Shown: positions 1-9,376 of the stretch, in pieces
Layout: each line of letters starts with the position of its first letter
Numbering within the stretch: position 1 is the stretch's first letter
NCBI GenBank assembly: GCA_046351595.1
Contig: JAXLYE010000006.1
Coordinates: forward strand, 62,001 to 126,000
Direction: 5' to 3'
From: JAXLYE01 sp046351595
Lineage (GTDB): Bacteria; Myxococcota_A; Polyangia; Palsa-1104; JAEUJZ01
DNA: 64,000 nt
Notes under the pieces: generated by a model
Told to the model about the DNA's origin: nothing
The model's database searches: none
The model's input: the letters and a program-made list of their open reading frames with translations, nothing else
Program-made: the position numbers and the translations under genes

Positions 1-1
1 G

Positions 2-1867
2 CTGGTGCTGGGCGAGATCAGCGGCGCCATCATCGCGATCACCCTGATGATGACCGCGGTCTTCGTGCCGGTGACCTTCATGACCGGACCGGTCGGCATC
101 TTCTACCGCCAGTTCGCCGTCACCATGGCGACCTCGATCATCATCTCCGGCGTGGTCGCGCTGACCCTGACGCCGGTGCTGTGCGCGATGATCCTCAAGG
201 CCCACCAGCACGGCCAGCCGAAGCGCCGCTCGCCGATCGGCTGGTTCATCGATCGGTTCAACCGGATCTTCGAGCGGGTTGCGGCGCGCTATACACGGCT
301 CCTTCAGCTCATCGTGACCCGCCGCATCGTCACGTTCGGGATCTTGCTGGTCTTCGCGCTGGGCATCCTCGCGGTGAACGCGCGCCTGCCCTCGGGCTTC
401 GTTCCCACCGAGGATCAGGGCATGGTCTACGCGATCATCCAGACCCCGCCGGGATCGACGCTCGAGCAGACCAACGACGTCGCTCGCCGCGTCATGGAGC
501 TGGTCAAGGAGGTCGAGGGCGTCGAGTCGGTCACATCGCTGGCCGGCTACGAGGTGCTGACCGAGGGCCGCGGCTCAAACGCCGGCACCTGCCTCATCAA
601 CCTGAAGAACTGGTCCGAGCGCAAGAAGCCCATGCACGAGCTGCTCGAGGAGCTCGAGGAGAAGACCAAGGACATCGGCGCCGTGGTCGAGTACTTCGAG
701 CCGCCCGCGGTCCCGGGCTACGGCGCGGCCGGCGGCTTCGCGCTGCGCATGATCGACCGGACCAACTCGACCGACTACCAGGAGTTCGATCGGGTGAACC
801 AGACCTTCATGAACGAGCTGCGCAAGCGCAAGGAGCTGACCGGCCTGTTCACCTTCTTCGCCGCGAACTACCCGCAGTACGAGCTGGTGATCGACAACGG
901 GCTGGCGATGCAGAAGGGCGTCTCGATCGGCAAGGCGCTGGAGAACCTGGACATCCTCATCGGCAGCACCTACGAGCAGGGCTTCATCCGCTTCGGGCAG
1001 TTCTTCAAGGTGTACACCCAGGCCGCGCCCGAGTACCGCCGGCTGCCGTCGGACCTCTTGCAGCTGTACGTGAAGAACGACCGCGACGAGCAGGTCCCGT
1101 ACTCGGCGTTCATGAAGCTCAAGAAGACGCAGGGCCCGAACGAGATCACGCGCTACAACCTGTACAACTCGTCGGCAATCCGCGGCGGGCCGGCGGCGGG
1201 GTACACCAGCGGCGATGCCATCCGCGTCGTCCGCGAGGTCGCGGCCAAGACCCTGCCGCGCGGCTATGACATCGCCTGGGAGGGCCTGTCCTACGACGAG
1301 GCGCGGCGCGGGAACGAGGGGCTCTACATCTTCCTGGTGGTGCTGATGTTCGTGTACCTGGTGCTCGCGGCGCAGTACGAGAGCTTCATCATCCCGATGG
1401 CCGTGCTGCTGTCGCTGCCGGCCGGTGTCTTCGGGTCGTTCTCGCTGCTCAAGTTCATGGGGCTGGCCAATGACATCTACGCCCAGGTGGGAATGGTCAT
1501 GCTCGTCGGTCTGCTCAGCAAGAACGCGGTGCTCATCGTCGAGTTCGCGACGCAGAAGCACACCGAGGGCATGACGGTCGCGCAGGCCGCGATCGAGGGG
1601 GCCAAGGTGCGCTTCCGTCCGATCCTCATGACCTCGTTCGCGTTCATCGCCGGCCTCATCCCGCTGGTGCGCGCCACCGGTCCGGGCGCCATCGGCAACC
1701 GCACGATCGGGGCGTGCGCCCTGGGCGGGATGCTGTTCGGCACGATCTTCGGCGTGATCATCGTGCCCGGCCTCTACTACATATTCGGCCGGCTCGCCGA
1801 GGGCAGGACGCTGATCCGCGATGAAGACGAGTCGCCGCTCACCGAGGAGCTGGTGCACCATGGATAG
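2..1867 (+). CDS. RND (HAE1 family) efflux pump, C-terminal part
   Basis: This is the C-terminal 620 or so residues of an inner-membrane proton-driven multidrug pump of the AcrB/MexB type; the 5' part lies left of the window. The first visible residues match the region just after TM4 of AcrB, followed by TM5-TM6 (VPVTFMTGPVGIFYRQF, then VALTLTPVLCAMIL), the second periplasmic porter/docking loop and the last six membrane helices (LVLAAQYESFIIPMAVLLSLP, then GLLSKNAVLIVEFA). The proton-relay Asp pair of TM4 would be just outside. The end overlaps the outer-membrane channel gene by 8 bp (ATGGATAG), so the two are co-translated; a membrane-fusion gene is expected upstream. Family assignment is certain, substrate unknown. 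Confidence 0.95.
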   Translation: MVLGEISGAIIAITLMMTAVFVPVTFMTGPVGIFYRQFAVTMATSIIISGVVALTLTPVLCAMILKAHQHGQPKRRSPIGWFIDRFNRIFERVAARYTRLLQLIVTRRIVTFGILLVFALGILAVNARLPSGFVPTEDQGMVYAIIQTPPGSTLEQTNDVARRVMELVKEVEGVESVTSLAGYEVLTEGRGSNAGTCLINLKNWSERKKPMHELLEELEEKTKDIGAVVEYFEPPAVPGYGAAGGFALRMIDRTNSTDYQEFDRVNQTFMNELRKRKELTGLFTFFAANYPQYELVIDNGLAMQKGVSIGKALENLDILIGSTYEQGFIRFGQFFKVYTQAAPEYRRLPSDLLQLYVKNDRDEQVPYSAFMKLKKTQGPNEITRYNLYNSSAIRGGPAAGYTSGDAIRVVREVAAKTLPRGYDIAWEGLSYDEARRGNEGLYIFLVVLMFVYLVLAAQYESFIIPMAVLLSLPAGVFGSFSLLKFMGLANDIYAQVGMVMLVGLLSKNAVLIVEFATQKHTEGMTVAQAAIEGAKVRFRPILMTSFAFIAGLIPLVRATGPGAIGNRTIGACALGGMLFGTIFGVIIVPGLYYIFGRLAEGRTLIRDEDESPLTEELVHHG

Positions 1868-3278
1868 GACAAGCCTGCTGGCGCGGCTGGGCCTCCTGTG
1901 GGTCCTTGTGTCCTCGGCGTGCCTGCCGGCGCTGCCGCACGGGCTGGCGCGGCTCCCGAACACGTCGGTCCCGGCGAGCTACTGGGGGCAGGCCGACGCG
2001 ACGAACTCCGGGATGGTGAAGTGGAACGAGTTCTTCACCGATCCCAAGCTCAACGCCCTCATCGACAGCGCGCTCCAGAACAACCAGGAGCTCAACATCG
2101 TCTCGCAGGAGATCGACATCACCCAGAGCGAGATCGTCGCGCGCCGCGGTGAGTACTGGCCCAAGGCCGGGTTCCGCATCGGCGCCGGCATCGAGAAGGT
2201 CGGGCAGTACACCAGCCAGGGCGTCAGCGACGACGCGCACGGCGTCCCGCAGCACCTGCCGGATTTCGGCGTCGGCTTTTCGGCCTCGTGGGAGATCGAC
2301 GTCTGGTCGAAGCTGCGCAACGCCACCAAGGCCGCCACCCTGCGCTACCTCGCGAGCCAGGAGGGGCGGAACTTCGCGATGACGATGGTCGTCAGCGAGC
2401 TCGCCAACTCGTACTACGAGCTGTTGGCGCTCGACGCGCAGCTCGACGTCGTGAAGCAGAACATCGACATCCAGAAGAACGCGCTGGCGGTCGTCAAGCT
2501 GCAGAAGGAGGCGGCCAAGGTCACCGAGCTCGCGGTCAAGCGGTTCCAGGCCGAGGTGCTCAAGAACCAGAGCCGCCAGTACAACATCCAGCAGCAGATC
2601 GTCGAGACCGAGACCCGCATCAACTTCCTGCTCGGCCGCTTCCCGCAGCACGTGGACCGCAGCACGCAGCGCTTCGTCGACATCGTGCCGCCGCTGGTGC
2701 ACGCCGGCATCCCGACGCAGCTGATGGAGAACCGCCCCGATGTGAAGCAGGCGCAGCTCGAGCTGACCGCGGCCAACCTCGACTTCCGCGTGGCCAAGGT
2801 CAGCTTCTATCCGTCGCTCGGCCTGAACGTGAGCATCGGCCTGCAGTCGTTCGACTTCCTGAAGATCGTCTCGCTGCCGGCGTCGCTGGTGTACGGGATC
2901 GCGGCCGACATCCTGGCGCCGCTGTTCAACCGCAACGCGCTCACGGCTGCGTACTTCGCGACCAACGCCAAGCAGCGGCAGGCCGTCTTCCACTTCGAGC
3001 GCGCCATCTTGAACGGCTACAACGAGGTGTACAAGCTGATGGCGATGATCCAGAACCTCGAGCAGAGCTACAACCTTCAGGCGCAGCAGGTCGAGAAGCT
3101 GACGCAGTCGATCGACATCTCGTCGCAGCTGTTCGCATCGGCGCGCGCGGACTATATGGAGGTCCTTTTGACGCGGCGCGACGCGCTGGAGGCGCAGATC
3201 GAGCTGATCGAGAACAAGAAGCGGCAGCTCAACGCCGCCGTCAGCCTGTACCGCGCGCTCGGCGGTGGCTGGCGATAG
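1860..3278 (+). CDS. Outer-membrane efflux channel lipoprotein (NodT/OprM family)
   Basis: TolC-like outer-membrane factor of about 472 residues that would complete the tripartite pump with the preceding RND gene. The start at 1860 is chosen because it gives a lipoprotein signal (MDRTSLLARLGLLWVLVSSAC) and an 8-bp overlap with the RND stop; an in-frame ATG at 1821 would bury the signal. Two outer-membrane efflux repeats follow, with long coiled-coil stretches (around EIDITQSEIVARRGEYWPK and the second repeat VKQAQLELTAANLDFRVAKV) and the typical YPSLGLN strand. The length is normal for the family. 183 bp of non-coding DNA follow before the next gene. Confidence 0.93.
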   Translation: MDRTSLLARLGLLWVLVSSACLPALPHGLARLPNTSVPASYWGQADATNSGMVKWNEFFTDPKLNALIDSALQNNQELNIVSQEIDITQSEIVARRGEYWPKAGFRIGAGIEKVGQYTSQGVSDDAHGVPQHLPDFGVGFSASWEIDVWSKLRNATKAATLRYLASQEGRNFAMTMVVSELANSYYELLALDAQLDVVKQNIDIQKNALAVVKLQKEAAKVTELAVKRFQAEVLKNQSRQYNIQQQIVETETRINFLLGRFPQHVDRSTQRFVDIVPPLVHAGIPTQLMENRPDVKQAQLELTAANLDFRVAKVSFYPSLGLNVSIGLQSFDFLKIVSLPASLVYGIAADILAPLFNRNALTAAYFATNAKQRQAVFHFERAILNGYNEVYKLMAMIQNLEQSYNLQAQQVEKLTQSIDISSQLFASARADYMEVLLTRRDALEAQIELIENKKRQLNAAVSLYRALGGGWR

Positions 3279-3461
3279 CGTTCAGCCTGCGCGCTCGCAT
3301 CGCGGACTCCCTGATCGGACTCGGCCCGAGCGGCGTGTCCGCTTTCACGCTCCCTCCTTCGAACCCTCCCTTGCGCAGAGATCGCACTGGCGCACCGTGC
3401 CGCGCGGTCCAAGCTAACAGCGCCGACCCCGTCGGTTCGCAACCTGCGCACGGGAGACACC

Positions 3462-5441
3462 ATGTCCGGAGTCTGCTCTGCTCGCGCCTTGCTCGGAGCG
3501 GCCTTGTTCGTCTGTCACTTGTTCTTTCTGGGAGGCCAGACCGGCTGCGGCAGCGGATCGCCGGCCGCGCCCCCGGTGTCCGGCCCGATGCCCGGCCAGC
3601 CGTCCGGGCCCATCGGCCTGCCTCCGGATCTACCGGACCGCTCGGGCAGCTCGCAGCCGCTCGACACCGGCGCTGGCGTGGATCTGCGCGTGCTGGTCCT
3701 GTCCGCGGACGGCAGCGAGCCGGCGCTGTCGACGATCAAGCAGGCGCTCGATCTGCTCGGGACCCCGTACGACGTCTGGAGCGCGCGCTCGCTCGGCGGG
3801 GCGCCGCTCGCGGGCCGGCTGATACGCGGCGCGCAGCAGGGCAGCTACAGCGCGATCGTGCTCACCACCGGAGCGCTGGCGTACTCACCGGACGGCGGTA
3901 CGTCGTGGGTCAGCGCGCTGACCCCGGCGCAGTGGCAGCAGCTGTGGGACTACGAGGCGAAGTTCGGCGTGCGCCAGGCGACCTGGTACACGTTTCCGAC
4001 GGCGGACTACGGCTTCGCGGGCACAGCGACCGGCACCGGAGCGGCGCTGCGCCTCGGCCTCACGCCGGCCGGAGCGAGCGTCTTCCCGTACCTCAACCCG
4101 TCCTCCGCGGTGAACGTGCGCAGCGCCTACGCGTACCTGGCCGCGGCCGCAGCGCCCGCGGACGGCGGCGCGGTGACGCCGCTGCTCACCGACGCGGACG
4201 GCCACGCGCTGGCGGTGGTGCGGCGGTGGCCCGACGGGCGCGAGAACCTGGCCTGCGCCTTCGACAGCAACCCCTATCTCCTGCACGCGCTGCAGCTGTC
4301 GTACGGGATCCTCAGCTGGGTGACGCGCGGCCTGTTCATCGGCGAGCGGCACGTCTACCTGTCCGCGCAGGTCGACGACCTGTTCCTGGACGCCGACGAG
4401 TGGCCGGCGCCGGCCATGCCCGGCTCGAGCTACCGCACCACCGGCGACGATCTGCGCTTCGTCGCATCCTGGCAGGAGCAGGCGCAGGCCGACCCGATCC
4501 TCGCCGGGTTCCGCATGGACCTGGCGTTCAACGGCTGGGGCACCACGCCCGGCCTGTACAAGGACGACACGCTGACCCCGGCCGCGGTCGCGCTGCAGGA
4601 CCGCTTCAAGTGGATCAGCCACACCTGGGATCACGTGAACCTCGACGGCGCGACCTACGCCGACGCGGCCGCCGAGGTCACGCGCAACAGCGACGCGGCG
4701 GTCAAGCTCGGCCTGGCCTCGTACAGCCGCGCCGCGCTGGTCACGCCCGAGGTCTCGGGCCTGTTCAACGCCAAGGCGATGCAGGCCGCAGCCGACTCCG
4801 GAGTGAGATACATCGTGTCCGATACATCTCGTCCGGAGCACGGGACGCCGGGTCCGAACGACGGGACATACAATGCGCTCGTCGGCTCGCTGTTCCAGAT
4901 CCCGCGGCGCCCGACCAACCTGTATTACAACGTCACCACCCCCACCGAGTGGGCCGCCGAGTACAACTCGTTATACGCCCCGGGCGGCCGCTTCCCGACG
5001 TGGGATCATGCGCTCTCGTACTCCGAGATCCTGGACAAGGAGAGCGACGTGCTGCTGCAGTACCTATTGCGCGGCGAGATCTACCCGTGGATGTTCCACC
5101 AGACCAACCTGCGCAAGTTCTCAAGCGGCGGCACCTCGCACTCGCTGCTGACGGATCTTGTCGACGCGACGGTGCGCAAGTACAAGGCGCTGTTCGCGCT
5201 GCCGATCGTCAGCCCGACGATGGAAGCGACGGGCGCGTGGATCGAGAACCGCATGAAGGTCCGCGCCGCCGGCGTGCACGCGACGCTCGTCGGCGGCAAG
5301 TCGCTGGTGCTGAGCGCCGCGGCGCCCGCGGTGGTGCCGATCACCGGCCTGCGCGCGCCCGGGGCCGAGGAGTACGGCGGCCAGCCCATCGCGCACGTGA
5401 AGCTCGCCGCGGGGCAGACCGTGACGCTGGCGCTGCCCTAG
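3462..5441 (+). CDS. Exported polysaccharide-deacetylase-like lipoprotein (resembles Agd3/CE18)
   Basis: A 659-residue secreted protein. Residues 1-29 form a signal peptide ending near TGC, followed by a Gly/Pro-rich linker, so it is probably a lipoprotein. The central region carries a NodB-like metal-site pattern: Asp305-Asp306 in VDDLFLD and His387/His391 in SHTWDH, the Asp and HxxxH set used by carbohydrate esterases. The overall order (a Rossmann-like front domain, deacetylase domain and C-terminal beta region) recalls Agd3, the fungal galactosaminogalactan deacetylase that founded CE18; this is from memory of the family and not a search. It stands alone, is preceded by a GGGAGA ribosome site, and its stop lies 3 bp from the stop of the convergent regulator. 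Confidence 0.72.
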   Translation: MSGVCSARALLGAALFVCHLFFLGGQTGCGSGSPAAPPVSGPMPGQPSGPIGLPPDLPDRSGSSQPLDTGAGVDLRVLVLSADGSEPALSTIKQALDLLGTPYDVWSARSLGGAPLAGRLIRGAQQGSYSAIVLTTGALAYSPDGGTSWVSALTPAQWQQLWDYEAKFGVRQATWYTFPTADYGFAGTATGTGAALRLGLTPAGASVFPYLNPSSAVNVRSAYAYLAAAAAPADGGAVTPLLTDADGHALAVVRRWPDGRENLACAFDSNPYLLHALQLSYGILSWVTRGLFIGERHVYLSAQVDDLFLDADEWPAPAMPGSSYRTTGDDLRFVASWQEQAQADPILAGFRMDLAFNGWGTTPGLYKDDTLTPAAVALQDRFKWISHTWDHVNLDGATYADAAAEVTRNSDAAVKLGLASYSRAALVTPEVSGLFNAKAMQAAADSGVRYIVSDTSRPEHGTPGPNDGTYNALVGSLFQIPRRPTNLYYNVTTPTEWAAEYNSLYAPGGRFPTWDHALSYSEILDKESDVLLQYLLRGEIYPWMFHQTNLRKFSSGGTSHSLLTDLVDATVRKYKALFALPIVSPTMEATGAWIENRMKVRAAGVHATLVGGKSLVLSAAAPAVVPITGLRAPGAEEYGGQPIAHVKLAAGQTVTLALP

Positions 5442-5444
5442 CGC

Positions 5445-7070
5445 CTAGCGTATCGACGCCCGCTCGAGCCGCCGCCGCGCCGCGGCGATGCCGTCGCGCA
5501 CGTTGGCATACGTGACGATGCCACCGAGCTCCACGCCCAGCACCACCAGCGCCCGCGCCGCCGCCGCCGACAGCCCGGTCACCAGCACGTGCGCACCGAG
5601 CAGCTTCGCGGCCCGGGCGCCGCCCACGACCGCGCCGACCACCGCCTCGTCCATCGCCGGCACCCCGGTCACATCGAGGATGATCACCGCGGCCCGGTGC
5701 GCCGCCACGCCCTCCAGGAGCGCCGTCCGGATCTGCTCGGCCCGCGCGCGGTCCACGGTGCCGACCAGCGGCATCAGCAGCAGCCCCTCGCCGAGCGGCA
5801 CCAGCGGCGTCGACAGCGCGCGCAGCATCTCCTCCTGCGCGCGGATCACCTCTTCCTGCATCGCGCTTTTGCGTGACGCCTCTTCCGCGTGGCGGCGCTC
5901 GGTCACGTCGCGGAAGACGATCTGCAGCGCCGGCTCGCCCTCGTACAGCACCGGCGCGCCCACCGTCTCGACCATCACCACCCGCCCGTCCTGCGCCACG
6001 AACGCGTCGCCCTGCGCCTTGATCGGCCCGCGCCGCGCCTCGACCTGCGCCACGCGCGCGCGCAGCCCGTCGCGCTCCGCCGCCGGCGAGAAGTCGGCGA
6101 TCTCGCGCCCGACCAGCGCCGCCGTGTCTTCGTAGCCCAGCGTCCGCGCGCCGGCGCGGTTGATGTACAGGATCCGCCCGCCGCGCAGCACCGCCACGCC
6201 GTCGGGTGACAGCTCCACCAGATCGCGGTAGCGCGACTCGCTCTCCTTTAGCGCCCGCGCGACACGCTGCCGCTCGCTCACGTCGAGCAGCACCGCCTGC
6301 GAGCGCACCACCTTGCCGGTCGCGTCGCGCTCGGCGATCGCCGAGAGCATGACGTCGAGCACGCGGCCGTCCTTGCAGAGCATCTGGTACAGGACGTTGT
6401 CGCAGCGGCCGGTGCGATAGAACGCGGGCAGCACCTCCTCGCGCGCGTAGCGGGCCGACTCCGGCGTAAGGAACTCGGACGAGCGCCGCCCGAGCACCTC
6501 CTCGGCGGTGTACCCCAGCGTCGCGAGCCACTGATCGCTGACCATACAGAGCCGGCCCTCGGCGTCGATCGAGTGCATCATCGCGGGCAGGCGCTGCCAC
6601 AGCCAGCGGTGCTGATCCTCGCTCTGCACGAGCGCCGCCTGCGCGCGGGCGAGGGACTCGGCGTGCAGCGCGGCGGCGCGGGTCGCGGCCAGATCGAGGA
6701 CCTCGTCGACGAACGTCGCCGCCGCGTCGGCGCCCTCGACACGCTCCGCCACCGCCTGGACGAGCGGGCGCAGGAAGATGCGCCGCACGATGCCGACGAT
6801 CGACAGCGCCTCTTCGAGCGTCAGCCCGGCCTGGATGCGCGCCATCAGCACCGCCCCGATGGGCTCAGCCAGCGCCTCGCTCTTGCGCTCGGCGAGCGCC
6901 AGGAGGAATCCGTCGAAGAAGCGGCCGCGCATCGCCCGCAGCTGCTCGGGCGGAGCACTCTGCTGCAACAACGGATAGCGCGCGCCGAGCTCCTGCTCGA
7001 TCCGGTCGAGGATCTCGGTGCGCCGAGCGGTGAACCAGGCCTGGAGGCTGGAGAGGCCAGCAGTCTGCAT
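5445..7070 (-). CDS. PAS-PAS-STAS regulator, RsbR-like stressosome-type protein
   Basis: Cytoplasmic signalling protein of 541 residues. Residues 1-150 are a helical all-alpha domain like the N-terminal sensor of RsbR-type proteins; two PAS domains follow (about 150-270 and 275-400), then a short coiled coil (EEASRKSAMQEEVIRAQEE) and a C-terminal STAS domain. The STAS domain keeps the two threonines that RsbR proteins phosphorylate (in DVTGV and in LVTGL), though the residue after MD is Glu rather than Thr. ATG at 7070 is preferred; a TTG three codons upstream is possible. No kinase domain is present, so it probably acts by partner switching. The divergent small SpoIIAA-like gene at 7326 may be a partner. 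Confidence 0.85.
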   Translation of the reverse strand: MQTAGLSSLQAWFTARRTEILDRIEQELGARYPLLQQSAPPEQLRAMRGRFFDGFLLALAERKSEALAEPIGAVLMARIQAGLTLEEALSIVGIVRRIFLRPLVQAVAERVEGADAAATFVDEVLDLAATRAAALHAESLARAQAALVQSEDQHRWLWQRLPAMMHSIDAEGRLCMVSDQWLATLGYTAEEVLGRRSSEFLTPESARYAREEVLPAFYRTGRCDNVLYQMLCKDGRVLDVMLSAIAERDATGKVVRSQAVLLDVSERQRVARALKESESRYRDLVELSPDGVAVLRGGRILYINRAGARTLGYEDTAALVGREIADFSPAAERDGLRARVAQVEARRGPIKAQGDAFVAQDGRVVMVETVGAPVLYEGEPALQIVFRDVTERRHAEEASRKSAMQEEVIRAQEEMLRALSTPLVPLGEGLLLMPLVGTVDRARAEQIRTALLEGVAAHRAAVIILDVTGVPAMDEAVVGAVVGGARAAKLLGAHVLVTGLSAAAARALVVLGVELGGIVTYANVRDGIAAARRRLERASIR

Positions 7071-7325
7071 GATGACCAAGTCCGGAAGGACGATCCGCGC
7101 ATCTTACGACAAAGAGCCTGCCGCCGTCACCCGACGCGCTCGCGCTGCGGGCGTCTGCGCTGTGGGTCTGCGGCGTGTCCGCGCCGCGCGACCGTGCTCG
7201 CTCTGCTAAGATGGGCCGCCGCCGACCGCGTGGATCGCTCGCCGTACCGTCGCTGTAGACGTCGCTGTCGAGTTGGCGGGAGGGGGCTTTGCATACTTCG
7301 CCTGCAGGCTGCATAAAGAGGCTCC

Positions 7326-7802
7326 ATGCCAGATAGAACCTTCGATGAGCCGACCGAGTCGCAGGGAAGCGGCTGGCATGCGCTCGGGCCGCATCGGTAC
7401 CGCCTTGTAGGACGGTTCTTCTGGCTGGAGACGCACGGGACCTTCACGGCCGAGCACGCGGACCCCTTCCTCACGGAGCTGATCCGCCTGCAGGAGCTCC
7501 GCCCGGACGTCGGCCTGTATGTCGATGCGGCCCGGGGCGTGACGGTGACCCCGGAGTGCCGGCGCATCATGGCCGAGCGCTCGACCAAGGACGCGCTGCC
7601 GCTGCCGATGGCGGTGGTCGGCGGCAGCCTGCTGGTGCGCACGGTGTTCTCGCTGCTCGTCAACGCCATCCGCCTGCTCGGCAAGCAGGACATCCCGATC
7701 GGGTTCTTCCGCGGTCAGGCCGAGGCCATGGCCTGGCTCGAGGCGCAGGCCGCGGAGCGCCAGAAGCGAGTGCTCGCGGCGCAGCCCGCCGACCGCACCT
7801 GA
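7326..7802 (+). CDS. Small SpoIIAA-like / STAS-SEC14-like protein
   Basis: A 158-residue soluble protein without signal peptide. The alternating hydrophobic strands and helices (RYRLVGRFFWLETHG, VGLYVDAARGV, LPMAVVGGSLLVRTVFSLLVNAIRLL, IPIGFFRGQAEAMAWL) fit the SpoIIAA-like fold often named STAS/SEC14 domain in myxobacteria. No phosphorylatable DxSG motif is obvious. It is read divergently from the PAS-STAS gene, with 255 bp between them. Function unknown; the fold assignment is by pattern only. Confidence 0.7.
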   Translation: MPDRTFDEPTESQGSGWHALGPHRYRLVGRFFWLETHGTFTAEHADPFLTELIRLQELRPDVGLYVDAARGVTVTPECRRIMAERSTKDALPLPMAVVGGSLLVRTVFSLLVNAIRLLGKQDIPIGFFRGQAEAMAWLEAQAAERQKRVLAAQPADRT

Positions 7803-7946
7803 GCCCGCGCTCGGCGCGCTCGGCAGGTCGAGCCGGCGCTGCGCTCGGCCTGCGCCCGAGGCAACGGGACTGCGCGGCGCGCGGGTGATCCGGCCTGGCG
7901 GTCCGATCGCCGGGACCGCGACGTCCTCCGCGCTCACTCCTTCGCC

Positions 7947-7965
7947 CGCAGAATTTTTTTCTGCG
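7947..7965. promoter_or_regulatory. Short hairpin with T-loop upstream of DUF1552 gene
   Basis: Perfect 7-bp arms (CGCAGAA and TTCTGCG) flank TTTTT. It lies 83 bp before the DUF1552 start codon. The T-run is inside the loop, so it is not a normal terminator. Role unknown; chance is possible. Confidence 0.3.
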
Positions 7966-8047
7966 CGCGTGACCCGATCACGCCGCGACCCCTCTCTTTG
8001 CTGGGTGAGGCGCGCGTCGCTTCGGGTGCAGACAAGGAGACTGTCTT

Positions 8048-9376
8048 ATGAACAGGGACCGGAAGAACGAGCTTGCACGACGCTCATTTCTGAAGGCGCT
8101 TTCGTTGGGAGTCGCGGCGCCGCTGGCGCTGCAGGCCTCGCGGCTGGCCGTCGCAGCGCCGGGGCCGCGGCCGCTGCGGATGATCTTCTTCTACATGCCG
8201 CACGGCATGCCCATGGAGCACTTCAACCCCATGGGAACCGCGGACAACTTCACGCTCACCATGTCGGGAGAGAGCGTGCTGGCGCCGCTTGAGCCTTATA
8301 AGAAGTATGTCAATTTCCTACGCGGTTTCGAGTACAAGGGAATCAACAACCACCCCGCGATCCGCTGGACGCTGACGGGGAACGAGAACGCGCCGATCTC
8401 GATCGATCGCGCGATCGCAAAGGCGCTGGGGACGCAGCCGGTGAACCTGGGCGTGGTCCCGTTCCAGACGTACTGGGGTCCGGACATGTACCTGATCAAG
8501 GACGGTACGTGGATCCGCCCCGAGCCCAGCCCGGTCGCGGCCGCGGATCGGCTGTTCCCACCGACGAGCGGCATGATGAACTCGGATCTGGAGTTCCGCC
8601 GCTCGGCGCTCGGGCTGACCGAGCGCGAGATCGATCGCCTGATGAAGGCCAACACGGATCTTACGCGCGAGCAGAGCAAGCTGCAGATCCACCTGGAGGC
8701 GGTGCGCGCGATCAAGTCGGGCGGCACGGGCAGCACCAACACCTGCACCGGCCAGCCGAGCATGCCGACGGTGTCGGCGCTGCGGGCGAGCAAGGCCAAC
8801 GTCCTCGAAACCTCGAACCTGCCGCAGGTCCTGGACGCGCAGCTCGAGCTCGCGGCGCAGTCCGTGATCTGCGGCGCGGCGCGGGTGCTGACGATCCAGA
8901 ACCTGTGGGCGACCTCGGACGTGAACTTCAGCTTCATGGGGATCAGCAAGAACCACCACGATCCGGCGTCGCACTCGTGGGACGCGGCGGGCCGCGCCGA
9001 GTTCGCGCGCATCCAGCGCTACTACTACCAGCACCTGGTCGACAAGCTGGTGAAGGTCCTGCAGGCGACGCCGGACGCGATGGACACGACCGCGCCCGGG
9101 CGCACGGTGCTCGACAACACGCTGATCTACGTGTTCAGCGAGATCGCGGACGGCGCCGATCACAACTCGAACAAGGGGACGGTGTGGCTGAACGGTCAGC
9201 CGACGACCTCGTACCTGCCGCTGGTCACCATCGGCGGCGGTGCCGGCGCGATCAAGACCGGGCGGCTGTTCGACTTCGACAACCGGAGCCACGGCGACCT
9301 CTTGTACACGCTCAGCGAGATCGCGGGCGTGCCGCAGACGTCGTTCGGGACCTCGATCACGGAGGTGAAGGCATGA
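8048..9376 (+). CDS. DUF1552 family protein with Tat signal
   Basis: A 442-residue exported protein. The N-terminus has a twin-arginine signal (RRSFLK, Arg11-Arg12, then a hydrophobic run ending AVAA), so it is exported folded. The body matches DUF1552: FFYMPHGMPMEHF near the start, FLRGFEYKGINNHP, SAQSVICGAARVLTIQ and the C-terminal FSEIADGADHNSNKGTVWLNG region. DUF1552 genes are nearly always paired with a DUF1592/1588/1585 gene in Myxococcota and Planctomycetes, as here (4-bp ATGA overlap). The biochemical role of the pair is not established. Start ATG follows a modest AAGGAGA ribosome site. Confidence 0.92.
   Translation: MNRDRKNELARRSFLKALSLGVAAPLALQASRLAVAAPGPRPLRMIFFYMPHGMPMEHFNPMGTADNFTLTMSGESVLAPLEPYKKYVNFLRGFEYKGINNHPAIRWTLTGNENAPISIDRAIAKALGTQPVNLGVVPFQTYWGPDMYLIKDGTWIRPEPSPVAAADRLFPPTSGMMNSDLEFRRSALGLTEREIDRLMKANTDLTREQSKLQIHLEAVRAIKSGGTGSTNTCTGQPSMPTVSALRASKANVLETSNLPQVLDAQLELAAQSVICGAARVLTIQNLWATSDVNFSFMGISKNHHDPASHSWDAAGRAEFARIQRYYYQHLVDKLVKVLQATPDAMDTTAPGRTVLDNTLIYVFSEIADGADHNSNKGTVWLNGQPTTSYLPLVTIGGGAGAIKTGRLFDFDNRSHGDLLYTLSEIAGVPQTSFGTSITEVKA

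Noticed and set aside
3420..3450. tRNA-like GTTCG sequence before the deacetylase gene
   Set aside because: No cloverleaf stems could be formed around it.
2288..5515. 1075-codon open frame on the plus strand across two genes
   Set aside because: It overlaps the efflux-channel and deacetylase genes in another frame; its translation is low-complexity Arg/Ala and spans an intergenic region.
7947..7965. Hairpin as a rho-independent terminator
   Set aside because: The T-run is in the loop and not after the stem.
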